This document shows, piece after piece, positions 34,615 through 43,714 of a DNA stretch of 45,010 nucleotides. A program made the translations under genes and the position numbers. Origin of the DNA: CAJXNP01 sp050305935 (lineage in GTDB: Bacteria; Bacteroidota; Bacteroidia; Cytophagales; Cyclobacteriaceae); contig JBNLGG010000033.1 of NCBI GenBank assembly GCA_050305935.1, positions 1 through 45,010 on the forward strand, written 5' to 3'. The notes under the pieces are model-generated. The model ran no database searches, was not told where the DNA came from, and was given only the letters and a program-made list of their open reading frames with translations. Each line of letters opens with the position of its first letter. The first letter of the stretch is position 1.

Positions 34615-35409
34615 ATGATGACATCGGCAAAACAACCGAATATACTGCCATTCCTGATGGCAGTATTTTTCATTATTTTTGTTTCAGGCCAATCAAGGGC
34701 GCAGCAATATGCCAGGATAAACCTAAAGGACCGAAGCTCGCTGAAGGGGAACATCGTAGAGCGGTTTGATTCAAGCGCCGTGATCCTAAACATCAATGGA
34801 ACAATCACCCGGCTTCCCATAAACAACATCCGGAGTATCAGGTTTAAATCAAATTGGAATCGGGAGATAGCAAACGGATTTAATGACAAAGCCCAGGTAA
34901 TTGTCAACAACAATTATCCCCAATTTGAACCCGGATTTTATCATTCGATAGGAATTGGCCTGCTCAGTGGCAATGATTACGGTGATTTTTCTGCCACGAT
35001 GGTCAACGGCTATCGCTTTCATCCCATGCTGCATGGCGGAGTTGGTATTAATTACAATCGTTATGAATATATCACAACGGTCCCCATTTATGCTGAATAC
35101 AGAGGTTTCCCTAAAAAGCTAAAATTCTCTCCCTATTTCTTCACTCAAATTGGCTATGGCTTGCGAGTAGAAGACAGTGCCCCACAGGGATATGAAAATT
35201 ATAAATCTCAGGGAGGATTGTATTGGGGAGCTGGTGCAGGTTATCAGCTCAATTTTATCGAAACAGCGCTTGGATTGAGTGTTGGCTATTCCAATCAGTC
35301 TACAAAAACGGAGTACGGCAACCCGGCATTTTGGTGGTCATCGACCTCCGAATTTAGCGAATCCCGGAAAATGGGCAGGGTCGACATTAAATTATGTGTG
35401 ATTTTTTAA
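34615..35409 (+). CDS. Outer-membrane beta-barrel protein
   Basis: The 264-residue protein has a signal peptide (about 1-30, ending SRAQ), a small beta domain (about 32-75, RINLKDRSSLKGNIVERFDS) and a C-terminal domain of alternating hydrophobic strands (GFYHSIGIGLLSGNDYG ... GVGINYNRYEY ... WGAGAGYQLNF) ending KLCVIF, typical of eight-stranded outer-membrane barrels. It abuts the LVIVD lipoprotein gene with no gap, which implies translational coupling and a shared role. No substrate is suggested. The pair of adjacent ATGs at 34615 and 34618 leaves one residue of doubt at the start. Confidence 0.85.
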   Translation: MMTSAKQPNILPFLMAVFFIIFVSGQSRAQQYARINLKDRSSLKGNIVERFDSSAVILNINGTITRLPINNIRSIRFKSNWNREIANGFNDKAQVIVNNNYPQFEPGFYHSIGIGLLSGNDYGDFSATMVNGYRFHPMLHGGVGINYNRYEYITTVPIYAEYRGFPKKLKFSPYFFTQIGYGLRVEDSAPQGYENYKSQGGLYWGAGAGYQLNFIETALGLSVGYSNQSTKTEYGNPAFWWSSTSEFSESRKMGRVDIKLCVIF

Positions 35410-35542
35410 CCTTTTATCAATCAAACAGTTAAGGAAAATTATCTCCACTGAAGGCAATCAGAGACGGTTTTTCAGTAAATTATCCATTGATTTTCCTCCG
35501 ATATGCTATATCTTCATAGCAACACATTGAAGAAAACTAACT

Positions 35543-36130
35543 ATGACAAAATACTTATTCCTCCCCATCTTCCTTTTTGTCTTATTTTCTTGTTCCAATC
35601 AAAAACCAGAAACAAACGATGAGCCTGAAAAAACAACAGGGAGTATTGCCTTCACCGACCAATTTATAGATGGCCTACCCATCAATCACTATCTGAAAAA
35701 CCCTGATCTGCCGGAAATCGTGAAGTTATACTACTACAATCAATTTTCAGTCGAAGAAAATGACTCCACCAACTCCCTGATGAATATTCTCATCACTCCC
35801 GATGAAAAGTTCACCCCTTTTTACTTCAAATGCTTTATGAATATTTGCCAAAATGCAAGCCCAAAATTAAGCCCATATTTAGGAAAAAAATGCATCTCGC
35901 TCCTGGAGGATAACACCCACTACTGCATAAATAAATTGAAAAAAGGATCCCCGGATTATTTTACAGGGCTGGTAGCAAATGAAATTTACCAGCAGGAAAG
36001 CTGGGAGGACGAAATCAATAACTTATCTCTAAGGCTCCACCTCAACCTGGAAAATGATGCCCCCGAATTGCGCAAAGAGCTGGACTTGTTTATCGTTGGG
36101 GTTAAAAATGATATTGAACATATGAAGTAG
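35543..36130 (+). CDS. Lipoprotein of unknown function
   Basis: The 195-residue protein has a signal peptide with lipobox LFSC (C17 or so), a short linker (SNQKPETNDEPEKTTG) and a helical domain with four cysteines in two close groups (CFMNIC and KKCISLLEDNTHYC). The cysteines could form disulfides in the periplasm. I do not recognise the family. It lies 133 bases after the barrel gene and 121 before the SDR gene. Being on the same strand as both, it may be independent or in one loose operon. Confidence 0.75.
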   Translation: MTKYLFLPIFLFVLFSCSNQKPETNDEPEKTTGSIAFTDQFIDGLPINHYLKNPDLPEIVKLYYYNQFSVEENDSTNSLMNILITPDEKFTPFYFKCFMNICQNASPKLSPYLGKKCISLLEDNTHYCINKLKKGSPDYFTGLVANEIYQQESWEDEINNLSLRLHLNLENDAPELRKELDLFIVGVKNDIEHMK

Positions 36131-36251
36131 CCCCGGAATCCAGTGAAAACCCACCGTTTCAGATTTCTTGACCAAACGAAAATAAGACCCCTGTAAAACA
36201 CTTTTAAATTTATTGGGTATCTTAGAATCCACACAGCTTGTTGATTTTTTA

Positions 36252-37091
36252 ATGAGGGACAAAATTATTTTAATTACCGGAGCCACCTCAGGAATAGGTA
36301 AAGCAGTGGCTTTAAACCTCGCCAAAAGAGGCGCCACAATCGTGATCACGTGCCGAAACAGGGAAAAAGGGGAACGTGTAAAGTATGAACTGATCAACCT
36401 CTCTGATAACAATAGCATCCATGTGCTGGAAGCCAATCTCTCCAGAAAAAACGATATAAAAGGGTTGGCCGATTCCTTTAAAAACATCTTTCCCCGTTTA
36501 GATATCCTGATCAATAATGTCGGGACCCTGGGTACACCAAAAAGGCTGGAAAATGCTGATGGTCATGAACTGACCATTGCCACTAACTATTTTAGCCAGT
36601 TTTTGATGGTTCACTACCTCCAGGACTGGCTACAAAAAAGTGATCATGCCCGGATCATCAATGTATTGTCTGCTACCTACCGGATGTCCACCATAGACTG
36701 GAAGGATTTTATGGTAAAAAACAGGTACCGCCCCCTGATCGCCTACAGCAAATCAAAAGTGATGATTGCCTTGTTTTCTTTTGAACTGGCAGAGCGGTTA
36801 AAAGATTTGGGGATCACAGTCAATTGCGTCGATCCCGGAACAGTTTATACAAATATTGCCAATACCTTTCCGAAGGCTTTTCGGCTGGCTTACAAATTGG
36901 GTGAACCTTTTATGCGCACGCCAGAAAAGGGTGCAGAGACAATAGTCTACCTGGCTTCGGCGAAAAAACTAAAGGGGGTAACAGGCAAACTATTCAAAGA
37001 CAAAAAAATCCTTAAACCGTCCAAATACAGCACCGACGAAGCAGTCAGAAAGCAGTTGTGGGGGGAAACAGTAAGGTATTTAAACCTTTAA
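36252..37091 (+). CDS. SDR-family oxidoreductase (retinol dehydrogenase-like)
   Basis: The protein, 279 residues from ATG 36252, has TGATSGIG (9-16) and a structural NNVG in place of NNAG. Its catalytic motif is YSKSK, with a serine in VLSATYRM. It lacks a signal peptide and resembles the retinol dehydrogenase/WWOX-like group, whose members act on retinoids, lipids or steroid-like alcohols. The frame is open to a TTG at 36213, but the ATG fits the normal SDR N-terminus (MRDKIILITGATSGIG). It is convergent with the 5-alpha-reductase-like gene (25 bases between stops). Substrate unknown. Confidence 0.87.
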   Translation: MRDKIILITGATSGIGKAVALNLAKRGATIVITCRNREKGERVKYELINLSDNNSIHVLEANLSRKNDIKGLADSFKNIFPRLDILINNVGTLGTPKRLENADGHELTIATNYFSQFLMVHYLQDWLQKSDHARIINVLSATYRMSTIDWKDFMVKNRYRPLIAYSKSKVMIALFSFELAERLKDLGITVNCVDPGTVYTNIANTFPKAFRLAYKLGEPFMRTPEKGAETIVYLASAKKLKGVTGKLFKDKKILKPSKYSTDEAVRKQLWGETVRYLNL

Positions 37092-37116
37092 GGGAGCAAA
37101 TTAATTCGCTCGCCAA

Positions 37117-37872
37117 CTACCACAAGAAAGGAATTATCGCCTTCCTTTCCTGAGGATAACCGGGGAATTTCTCTTTGTACCAATGATGCGCCGTAATTGC
37201 CCGTGGCGCCAGGTTAGCAAAGGTAAAAATTGCAAAAGCCAATCCTGAAACAGACCAGGTCATGATGGCCCATCCTATCCACTCAATGATTTCCCCAAAA
37301 TAATGGGGGTTTGACACATACTTAAACATCCCACCATAGGGAATCACATAATTATTGTTTGCGTCCCTTTTTAAGTGGGAAAGGATATAGTCGGACTGCT
37401 TATTGATAAAATATCCTACAGCGAATACTCCCAGACCAATGTACAGCAATGGTGAGGTGAACCAATAATTGGAATAGAAATTTTGATTGAACACTTCGTA
37501 GCCATTTATAAATCCATTCATGCAATTAAAAAGCACCGCGAAGACAACCAGTAGTATGGGATAGGGCTTGTTTTTGCTGGTGATGGTGAAGGGATAAATA
37601 AAGGTGCGATGCACATAGTGACTCAACCAAACCAAAAGGAAAAGGTTTTTGGGCATATCATGCCATCCTTCGGAGGAGATAAAAAAGTAGACCATCAAAA
37701 TTACTGACGGCGACTCCATGATCATCCATCCGAATTTGGAAGACATATTTGCGCCCCAGCCTCCACGCAAAAATTTCCCATAGGGTGCGCTAACCTTAAA
37801 CAAAATAAAGAAAACAATTACCGCAAAAAAAAGCTCGGTCAGCAACACCCGGGAATATAATTGCTCCATCAA
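37117..37872 (-). CDS. Steroid 5-alpha-reductase-family membrane protein
   Basis: The 251-residue protein has six or so membrane helices and the C-terminal signature of 3-oxo-5-alpha-steroid 4-dehydrogenases (SNPHYFGEIIEWIGWAIMTW and HHWYKEKFPGYPQERKAIIPF), which binds NADPH. In animals and plants these enzymes reduce steroid or very-long-chain enoyl double bonds; the bacterial substrate is unknown, perhaps a lipid or isoprenoid. It stands alone on the minus strand, with GH127 60 bases upstream on the same strand. Family firm, substrate open. Confidence 0.9.
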   Translation of the reverse strand: MMEQLYSRVLLTELFFAVIVFFILFKVSAPYGKFLRGGWGANMSSKFGWMIMESPSVILMVYFFISSEGWHDMPKNLFLLVWLSHYVHRTFIYPFTITSKNKPYPILLVVFAVLFNCMNGFINGYEVFNQNFYSNYWFTSPLLYIGLGVFAVGYFINKQSDYILSHLKRDANNNYVIPYGGMFKYVSNPHYFGEIIEWIGWAIMTWSVSGLAFAIFTFANLAPRAITAHHWYKEKFPGYPQERKAIIPFLW

Positions 37873-37931
37873 AAGTCAGGTTTAAGTCCAGCCGTCAATA
37901 TATAGGGATGAGCAGAACTTTAAAAAGAATT

Positions 37932-39890
37932 TTACATTTCTGTTTCCGGTAGCCAGACCTTCATCTTTCCAATACCCCGGTTAGACCAGGCGAAATAGGG
38001 AATGCCGACAAAACTCTCCACTCCATTATCTGTTTTCAGGACATTTATACCACCAAGAAGATCGGCGTTATATTCCACAATGAATGAATCGTTTTCAGAA
38101 ATGGAAATACGATCCAATTTATCACCATTGTCGCCCTCTTCAAATGCATAAACAATCGGCCCATATTCCAGGGATGCTTTCCCCCTATCCTCTGCTACCT
38201 TGTCGTTGGCCTTCACTGAACGGACTGTCATATTGATGGATAGCTCCACCTGGTCGCCCTGTTGCCATTTTCTTGTCAAGACGATATAACCATCGACAGG
38301 ACTTACCTCCAAGGGTTCGCCATTTACCGAAACCTTGTAGGAAGGCTTATTGCTGTCCTTGTAATGATACAGATCGCCAGGAAGCACCTCATTTCTCGCC
38401 CATCCGGGTATACGAAGCATGACGGTAAATTCCGAAGCCTTCTCCGGTGACACCTTAATGGACACTCCCCCATCCCAGGGATAATTCGTTTCCTGCACCA
38501 GTCCCAACGAAACCCCGTTCATTGTGGTTGTTGCATGATTGGAGGCAAAAAGATTGACATACAAGGTGTCTTGATGTGTCGAATAAATCAAACCAGGCAT
38601 TGCGGGAATGAACCGGATAACATTAGTGGGGCAGCACGAGCAGTCAAACCAGGACTGGCGGGTACAAGCACCCCGATTGAATTCATATACACCGTCTGAT
38701 TCCAGTGCATTGGGATAGAAAAATTTCTCACCATCCAGTGAAATACCCGAAATCAAACCGTTATACAGTGTTCTTTCGATCACATCATAGTATTTCACAT
38801 CACCGGTTAACATAAACATCCGCTGGTTCCAGTACACACTTCCTATCGAAGCACAGGTTTCATTATAAGCTGTCAGATTTGGTAACTCATAATTTTCGCC
38901 AAAAGCCTCCCCATCGTGCTTCGCTCCGATACCACCAGTGATGTAAATCTTCTTATTGACCATATTTTCCCAAAGCTTTTGGGTAGCGTTCCAATAATCC
39001 TGGTCTCCATAGATGGCCGCAATATCTGTCATACCAGCATACATGTAGACTGCCCGCACCGCATGACCTACTACTTCGTCCTGTTTTGTGACAGAAATAT
39101 GATCCTGACTATATGGACCAAATAATTTGTGAGTGGTAGAATCTCCCCGATGATCCAGCAGGTATTTTGCCAGATTTAAATACTTCTCATCCTCAGTTAT
39201 CCGGTACAGCTTGATCAATCCTGTCTCAATAATTTGATGCCCCGGAACGGTTTCAATTTTTCCCGGTCCGAAGGTCTCAACAAATAGATCTGCGTTTTTC
39301 AGCGCAATCTCCAGAAAATTTCGCTTACCTGTTGCCTGGTAATGAACAGCGGCGGCTTCATACAGATGTCCGCTATTATAAAACTCGTGGCTTGCATCTA
39401 ACGACTCCCAGCGTTTACCATCCACAACTTTTACCCAGGGTGCGGGTGGTTTGGCAGGGTTGATGGTACGCCAGGTAGTGAGATAGCCATCTTCTTCCTG
39501 ACCGATTTTTACAATGGCAATCAATGAGTCTAGCAATACTTCCAATTCTTCATTCGGCGAGCTGATCAGCGAATTCGAAGCGCCCTCAATGATCTTGTAC
39601 ACATCCGTATCATCAAACGGCATATAGCCCCTGGTTTCTCCTTCTATTGCACCACCGGCAATCAAGAAATTCTCAAACCTTCCTTCCTCCTTGCACTTTT
39701 CCAGCGCATAGCTAATGGTCTTGTCCTGGACGGTTTTTATGATCGGTAACCAGAAATCATCCGTCAGATGGACATTCTGGATATTTATGGGTTGAATTGG
39801 ATAATCGCTGAATTCGGCTTCCGGTTTTTTTTCTTTTTTTCCCGTACAGGCCACCAAAACAAATAAGAGTAGATAGAACAGCTTTTTCAC
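37932..39890 (-). CDS. GH127-family lipoprotein (beta-L-arabinofuranosidase-like)
   Basis: The 652-residue protein has a lipoprotein signal (lipobox VLVAC, C15) and the (alpha/alpha)6 barrel of GH127/DUF1680. The active-site residues known from the characterised Bifidobacterium enzyme can be matched: E328 (GEAFGENYEL), E344 and C346 (YNETCAS) and C419-C420 (FDCSCCPTN), with the zinc-bound catalytic cysteine in the last pair. It should remove terminal beta-L-arabinofuranose or a related sugar, at the cell surface or in the periplasm. No SusC/SusD pair or other glycosidase adjoins, so it is not in a polysaccharide utilisation locus. The exact sugar is inferred. Confidence 0.92.
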   Translation of the reverse strand: MKKLFYLLLFVLVACTGKKEKKPEAEFSDYPIQPINIQNVHLTDDFWLPIIKTVQDKTISYALEKCKEEGRFENFLIAGGAIEGETRGYMPFDDTDVYKIIEGASNSLISSPNEELEVLLDSLIAIVKIGQEEDGYLTTWRTINPAKPPAPWVKVVDGKRWESLDASHEFYNSGHLYEAAAVHYQATGKRNFLEIALKNADLFVETFGPGKIETVPGHQIIETGLIKLYRITEDEKYLNLAKYLLDHRGDSTTHKLFGPYSQDHISVTKQDEVVGHAVRAVYMYAGMTDIAAIYGDQDYWNATQKLWENMVNKKIYITGGIGAKHDGEAFGENYELPNLTAYNETCASIGSVYWNQRMFMLTGDVKYYDVIERTLYNGLISGISLDGEKFFYPNALESDGVYEFNRGACTRQSWFDCSCCPTNVIRFIPAMPGLIYSTHQDTLYVNLFASNHATTTMNGVSLGLVQETNYPWDGGVSIKVSPEKASEFTVMLRIPGWARNEVLPGDLYHYKDSNKPSYKVSVNGEPLEVSPVDGYIVLTRKWQQGDQVELSINMTVRSVKANDKVAEDRGKASLEYGPIVYAFEEGDNGDKLDRISISENDSFIVEYNADLLGGINVLKTDNGVESFVGIPYFAWSNRGIGKMKVWLPETEM

Positions 39891-40034
39891 GTGAAGATAT
39901 TTTTAAACTCAAATATAGTTAAATGTCTATTATACCTTTATTAAAAGTCAACTAACCTTGCTTAGCGGAGTTGAATACACGACGACTACGTGTTGTTGCA
40001 AGCAATTTGGGATGGTACTTTTCGTCCAAAAAAA

Positions 40035-40451
40035 CTATTTTCGGTCTTTCACCGGAATGACTAGTTTCAGGCCTGACCAGGTGGCATCAACGGCACACAC
40101 CTTCACATCCACCAGTCCAACTGAAAGAGCATATTCCCTGATAAAATTTTCATCCATGTCCGTCGGAACCTTGGAAGCCTTTTTAGGCCAGCTTACCCAT
40201 ACCATTCCATTTTGCTTGATTTGCTTTTTAAGCGTTGTTAGGTCTAATTCATTTTTCCAATAGACAAATACATGAATAATATCCATTAAACCACCGGGTT
40301 CCCCATGAAAAGAGATTCCTTCGGGCAGCCGGTCGAAAAGCGCAAAATAATTTTCAGGGGGGGTGATCATTAAAATGTCAAAACCATCCTTAAACCCAAG
40401 TTTTTGCTCAAGTGGCTTATCTGAATATCCTGATGAAACCGGGCTGGTCAT
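40035..40451 (-). CDS. DUF3052-family protein
   Basis: A 138-residue soluble protein with the DUF3052 pattern: GYSDKPLEQKLGFKDG near the start, LDIIHVFVYW-like GGLMDIIHVFVYWKN, and NGMVWVSWPKKASKVPTDM followed by DVKVCAVDATWSGLKLV. The family is of unknown function, with a small alpha/beta fold. Standing alone with an ATG at 40451, it is 144 bases from the GH127 gene. Family recognition is from memory of these motifs. Confidence 0.82.
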   Translation of the reverse strand: MTSPVSSGYSDKPLEQKLGFKDGFDILMITPPENYFALFDRLPEGISFHGEPGGLMDIIHVFVYWKNELDLTTLKKQIKQNGMVWVSWPKKASKVPTDMDENFIREYALSVGLVDVKVCAVDATWSGLKLVIPVKDRK

Positions 40452-40643
40452 AAATTGATTTTATGTAAATGTTTTGTTTTGATCATCAAACTGCTCCGCA
40501 AGAGAATTGCTTGAACTGATGAAAAAAAGCAATAATCCAAGGAAGATTTTTGTTTTTCATTGGCGCTTGTATTGGATGTACAATGATAGGTAAAAACAAA
40601 TTAATGATAGGACCTCTTTTCCCGATTAAGGTAAGAAGACCGC

Positions 40644-40669
40644 GGTCGACGGCCATCAGACTGTCGACC
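40644..40669. repeat. Short inverted repeat GGTCGAC ... GTCGACC
   Basis: GGTCGAC (40644-40650) and GTCGACC (40663-40669) flank 12 bases. It lies just after the stop of the minus-strand lipoprotein gene and could be part of its terminator or a copy of a dispersed repeat; there is no T run on either side. Confidence 0.4.
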
Positions 40670-40674
40670 CTATA

Positions 40675-41166
40675 CTAGTCAATGGCTACCACTTTGTTAA
40701 TCCCAATGTGGCACCCTTCAATGCAGAAGCGGTACCACAATTCTACTTTCCCATCTTCAACAGGATGGATGATATAACTGTGCTGTAAGTTCATTATCTC
40801 CTCATTTTCGGGATGTTCCGGTAATTGATGATAGAGGGCAAGGATGTCCTCTTCTGAGTCGGGATCATCAATGATAAGATAAAATTTGAAATTCTCTAAT
40901 CCATGAAAATTAGACTGAAAAGCATTGCCGTTGGGTTTAAAAGAAAGGTATTGAAGCGGTGAAGAGGGTACTGGTTCCACTATATAGCCTGCTCCTGGTG
41001 AATACCCGGATTCAAAGACCCCCCAGGTTCCCGTCAATTCACCATCATTTTCAAAGGAAGGCTCCCGTGCAATTTCTTTTGTGTCACACGAAAAAATTGT
41101 CAAACATAAAACCAGGGAAACGAATACATGATTGGGTTTCATAAAAGCGTCGTTTTTAATTTTCAT
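40675..41166 (-). CDS. Lipoprotein of unknown function
   Basis: The frame is open to 41226, but I start it at ATG 41166, preceded by AGGAAGG at a good distance; the ATG at 41142 (MKPNHVFVSLVLCLTIFSC) is also possible. Both give a signal peptide with lipobox TIFSC. The mature part of about 135 residues (REPSFENDGELTGTWGVFES...) looks like a small beta-sandwich or lipocalin-like domain; ELTGTWGVFESG with later strands is the pattern seen in lipocalin-like lipoproteins. No function is proposed. Confidence 0.7.
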   Translation of the reverse strand: MKIKNDAFMKPNHVFVSLVLCLTIFSCDTKEIAREPSFENDGELTGTWGVFESGYSPGAGYIVEPVPSSPLQYLSFKPNGNAFQSNFHGLENFKFYLIIDDPDSEEDILALYHQLPEHPENEEIMNLQHSYIIHPVEDGKVELWYRFCIEGCHIGINKVVAID

Positions 41167-41308
41167 AACACCTTCCTGCCGGAAAAGGTTGGAAAACAAT
41201 ATTGCCTTAACAGATAATTTTTCCAATTAAAATTGAGTTTCCTTGGAATTCCATCGATAAATGTTAAATAAGAAGCTCTCAAATAGATTTTTAACCTAAA
41301 AACTTATA

Positions 41309-42064
41309 ATGAAACCTATCGAGATAGAAATTCCCGAATTCCATGATTCACTTGAACAAAATGAAGAATACTTCATCCTCAAAGGCAACGAGGATGAAAA
41401 AATTCAATTTCACGACTATGAAAGAATTTATCAAATACCCGGCCTCTACGAAGCTATTTTTCATGAAACATTAAAATGCCAGTCCCCTACTGTCATCAAA
41501 GATATTTTGTTCAAAAATATCGACGCGACAGAAACCAAAACGGAAGAATTAAAGATATTGGACTTTGGTGCTGGAAATGGCTTGGTTGCCGAAGCGCTCG
41601 ACCTGGGGCACCCCGAAGTGATAGTAGGTGTGGATATCATCGATGAGGCAAGGGAAGCTGCCATGAGGGACAGGAAAAATATTTATACCGATTATATTGT
41701 GACCGACCTGTCGAAGGCCGAACCAATGGCAATGAAAAAGCTGGAAAGCTTCGATCTGAACACCCTGGTTTCTGTAGCGGCGCTTGGGTTTGACCACATC
41801 CCTCCAGCCAGTTTTATAAATGCTTTTAACCTGATTGAGCAGGAAGGATGGATCGCTTTTAACATCCGTGATAAGTTTCTCACCAAAGAGGATGAATCAG
41901 GATTTAGGAAGGCATTGAACTTGATAGAAGATGATTTTATGGAATTCGTGGACGAAAAGACCTACGTGCACAGGATGTCAAGCAGCGGCGAACCTATCCA
42001 CTACACCGCCATGGTAGGAAGAAAATTGGCCGACATAAAGGTGACGGAGGAAGAAAAAAAATGA
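41309..42064 (+). CDS. Class I SAM-dependent methyltransferase-like protein
   Basis: The 251-residue soluble protein contains the SAM-binding motif LKILDFGAGNGLVAEAL (about 82-98), the acidic VGVDIIDEA (about 107-115) and LVSVAALGFDHIPPASF, then WIAFNIRDKFL. Residues 1-75 form an N-terminal extension with no recognised motif. The substrate is unknown. It is followed by a good terminator and stands as a single gene. Confidence 0.85.
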   Translation: MKPIEIEIPEFHDSLEQNEEYFILKGNEDEKIQFHDYERIYQIPGLYEAIFHETLKCQSPTVIKDILFKNIDATETKTEELKILDFGAGNGLVAEALDLGHPEVIVGVDIIDEAREAAMRDRKNIYTDYIVTDLSKAEPMAMKKLESFDLNTLVSVAALGFDHIPPASFINAFNLIEQEGWIAFNIRDKFLTKEDESGFRKALNLIEDDFMEFVDEKTYVHRMSSSGEPIHYTAMVGRKLADIKVTEEEKK

Positions 42065-42104
42065 GGAGATGATTTAACGAACAGCGATTGATAATTTAAT
42101 CCTG

Positions 42105-42141
42105 ATAAGGGACTGAAGAATGAGCAGTTCCTTATTTTTTT
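42105..42141 (+). terminator. Rho-independent terminator of the methyltransferase-like gene
   Basis: An 11-bp stem (42105-42115 with 42125-42135, one G-U pair) closes a 9-base loop and is followed by a T run to 42141. It lies 40 bases after the stop. Confidence 0.88.
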
Positions 42142-42180
42142 GCGGATCAAGGTGGCGAGGATTGCTAATCAATAGAGATC

Positions 42181-42196
42181 CGTTTTATTTAAAACG
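42181..42196. promoter_or_regulatory. Palindrome upstream of the serine hydrolase gene
   Basis: CGTTTTA-TT-TAAAACG is a perfect 7-bp inverted repeat about 140 bases upstream of the ATG at 42334. It could be an operator, but no promoter element is clear nearby. Confidence 0.3.
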
Positions 42197-42333
42197 TTCC
42201 AATCACCCCTCCAAGCTGACTTTAAAAAATCCTCTCCTTTTGCTTTACCGTCAAAGTTTTTCAAATTCGCTCCGTTTGATTAATTTCATCACTCCGTAAC
42301 AATTACTAAAATTCAATAACCAATAATACTACG

Positions 42334-43620
42334 ATGAAAAAACATTTACTTTTTCTCCTATTGATCGGGTTTTACCCGTCCTTTTCACAGACTACATCAT
42401 TACAGAAATCCCCACCACTCGCATACGATAAACCGGCCACAGTGGGTATTTCCGAAGAAAGACTGTCACGCATTGACAAGATGTGCAAAGAAGCCATTGC
42501 AGAAGGGCAGGTGCCTGGAATCGTTGCATTGGTTGCCAGGAATGGAAAGATCGTTTTCCATGAAGCCTATGGGATGGCAGACAATGAAAAAGACAGGGAG
42601 ATGAAAAAAGACGATATTTTCAGGATCGCTTCCCAGACAAAGGCGATCACCTCTACGGCGGTCATGATGCTTTGGGAGGAAGGTAAATTCAAACTGGACG
42701 ACCCTATCTCAAAATTCATCCCTGAATTTGAAAATGCACAAGTGCTCGATTCCCTCTACGAAGACGGGCACTACACCACCATTCCCGCAAACAAACCCAT
42801 CACCATCCGGCACCTGATCACACATACTTCGGGCATCGGCTATGGCGTGATCGACGGGGATCCCCGGATTAAAAAGATCTATGCTGACGCAGGCATAACC
42901 GATCTGTTTACGACGGAGAAAATCACCATTGGGGAGAGTGTGAAAAAATTGGCCAAGCTACCCCTGCACCACCATCCGGGTGAAGGTTGGACTTACAGTG
43001 AGGGCCTCGACGTTTTGGGCTATTTCATCGAAGTTGTCTCCGGGATGCCGCTGGATGAATTTTTCAAGACACACATTTTCGATCCATTAGGAATGAACGA
43101 CACCCGGTTTTACCTGCCCAAAGAAAAGGCTAGCAGACTGGTGAAAGTACAGCATAAAGTAGAAGGCGAATGGAAAAACTACCCCGTGACCTTTTACGAT
43201 ACGAATTACCCGATCAAAGGTGAGAAGGCCTTTTTCTCGGGCGGAGCAGGCTTAAGCAGCACGGCAAAAGACTATGCTACCTTTTTACAAATGTACCTGA
43301 ACAATGGCGAATACAATGGTGTGCGGCTGCTTAGCAGGACGACTGTCCAGTCGATCATGGGCAACCAATCTGGCGACCTTTTTGGCGAAGGGAACGAATA
43401 TTACGGCTTGGCTTTTGGTGTTTTCACCAAACAGGGCCAGAACAAGGGCGGCTTGGGCAGTGAAGGTACTTTCGACTGGGGTGGCTATTTCAACACTCAG
43501 TATTTTGCAGATCCCAAAGAACAGGTCATTGGCATTATCATGAAACAGACGCAGGGTCCCGTAAATGACGAAACTGGCTGGAAATTCCGTCAGTTGGTAT
43601 TTCAAACCATCGACGACTGA
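42334..43620 (+). CDS. Serine hydrolase of the class C beta-lactamase family
   Basis: The 428-residue exported protein has a signal peptide (about 1-19, ending SFSQ) and the penicillin-binding-like fold. The nucleophile is S100 in SQTK (S100-x-x-K103). The second motif is YSE (GWTYSEGLDVLGYF) in place of the usual YSN. The family includes esterases, D-aminopeptidases and beta-lactamases; antibiotic resistance should not be assumed. It probably acts in the periplasm on an ester or peptide. It is a single gene with a palindrome in its upstream region. Confidence 0.9.
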   Translation: MKKHLLFLLLIGFYPSFSQTTSLQKSPPLAYDKPATVGISEERLSRIDKMCKEAIAEGQVPGIVALVARNGKIVFHEAYGMADNEKDREMKKDDIFRIASQTKAITSTAVMMLWEEGKFKLDDPISKFIPEFENAQVLDSLYEDGHYTTIPANKPITIRHLITHTSGIGYGVIDGDPRIKKIYADAGITDLFTTEKITIGESVKKLAKLPLHHHPGEGWTYSEGLDVLGYFIEVVSGMPLDEFFKTHIFDPLGMNDTRFYLPKEKASRLVKVQHKVEGEWKNYPVTFYDTNYPIKGEKAFFSGGAGLSSTAKDYATFLQMYLNNGEYNGVRLLSRTTVQSIMGNQSGDLFGEGNEYYGLAFGVFTKQGQNKGGLGSEGTFDWGGYFNTQYFADPKEQVIGIIMKQTQGPVNDETGWKFRQLVFQTIDD

Positions 43621-43714
43621 TCTTTGGTTTGACCTTGTACCTTTTATATAAAATTGTCTGCCAGGCATTGGTCCCTTCGTTAGTTAAAACACATTGACCT
43701 AAACCCTTTAAGTT

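Noticed and set aside
36213..36251. TTG start 13 codons upstream for the SDR at 36252
   Set aside because: The extension is not SDR-like, and the ATG directly precedes the typical first strand.
42334..43620. Beta-lactamase resistance gene
   Set aside because: The fold is of class C type, but the second motif is YSE, and most such Bacteroidota proteins are esterases or peptidases; resistance is not supported.
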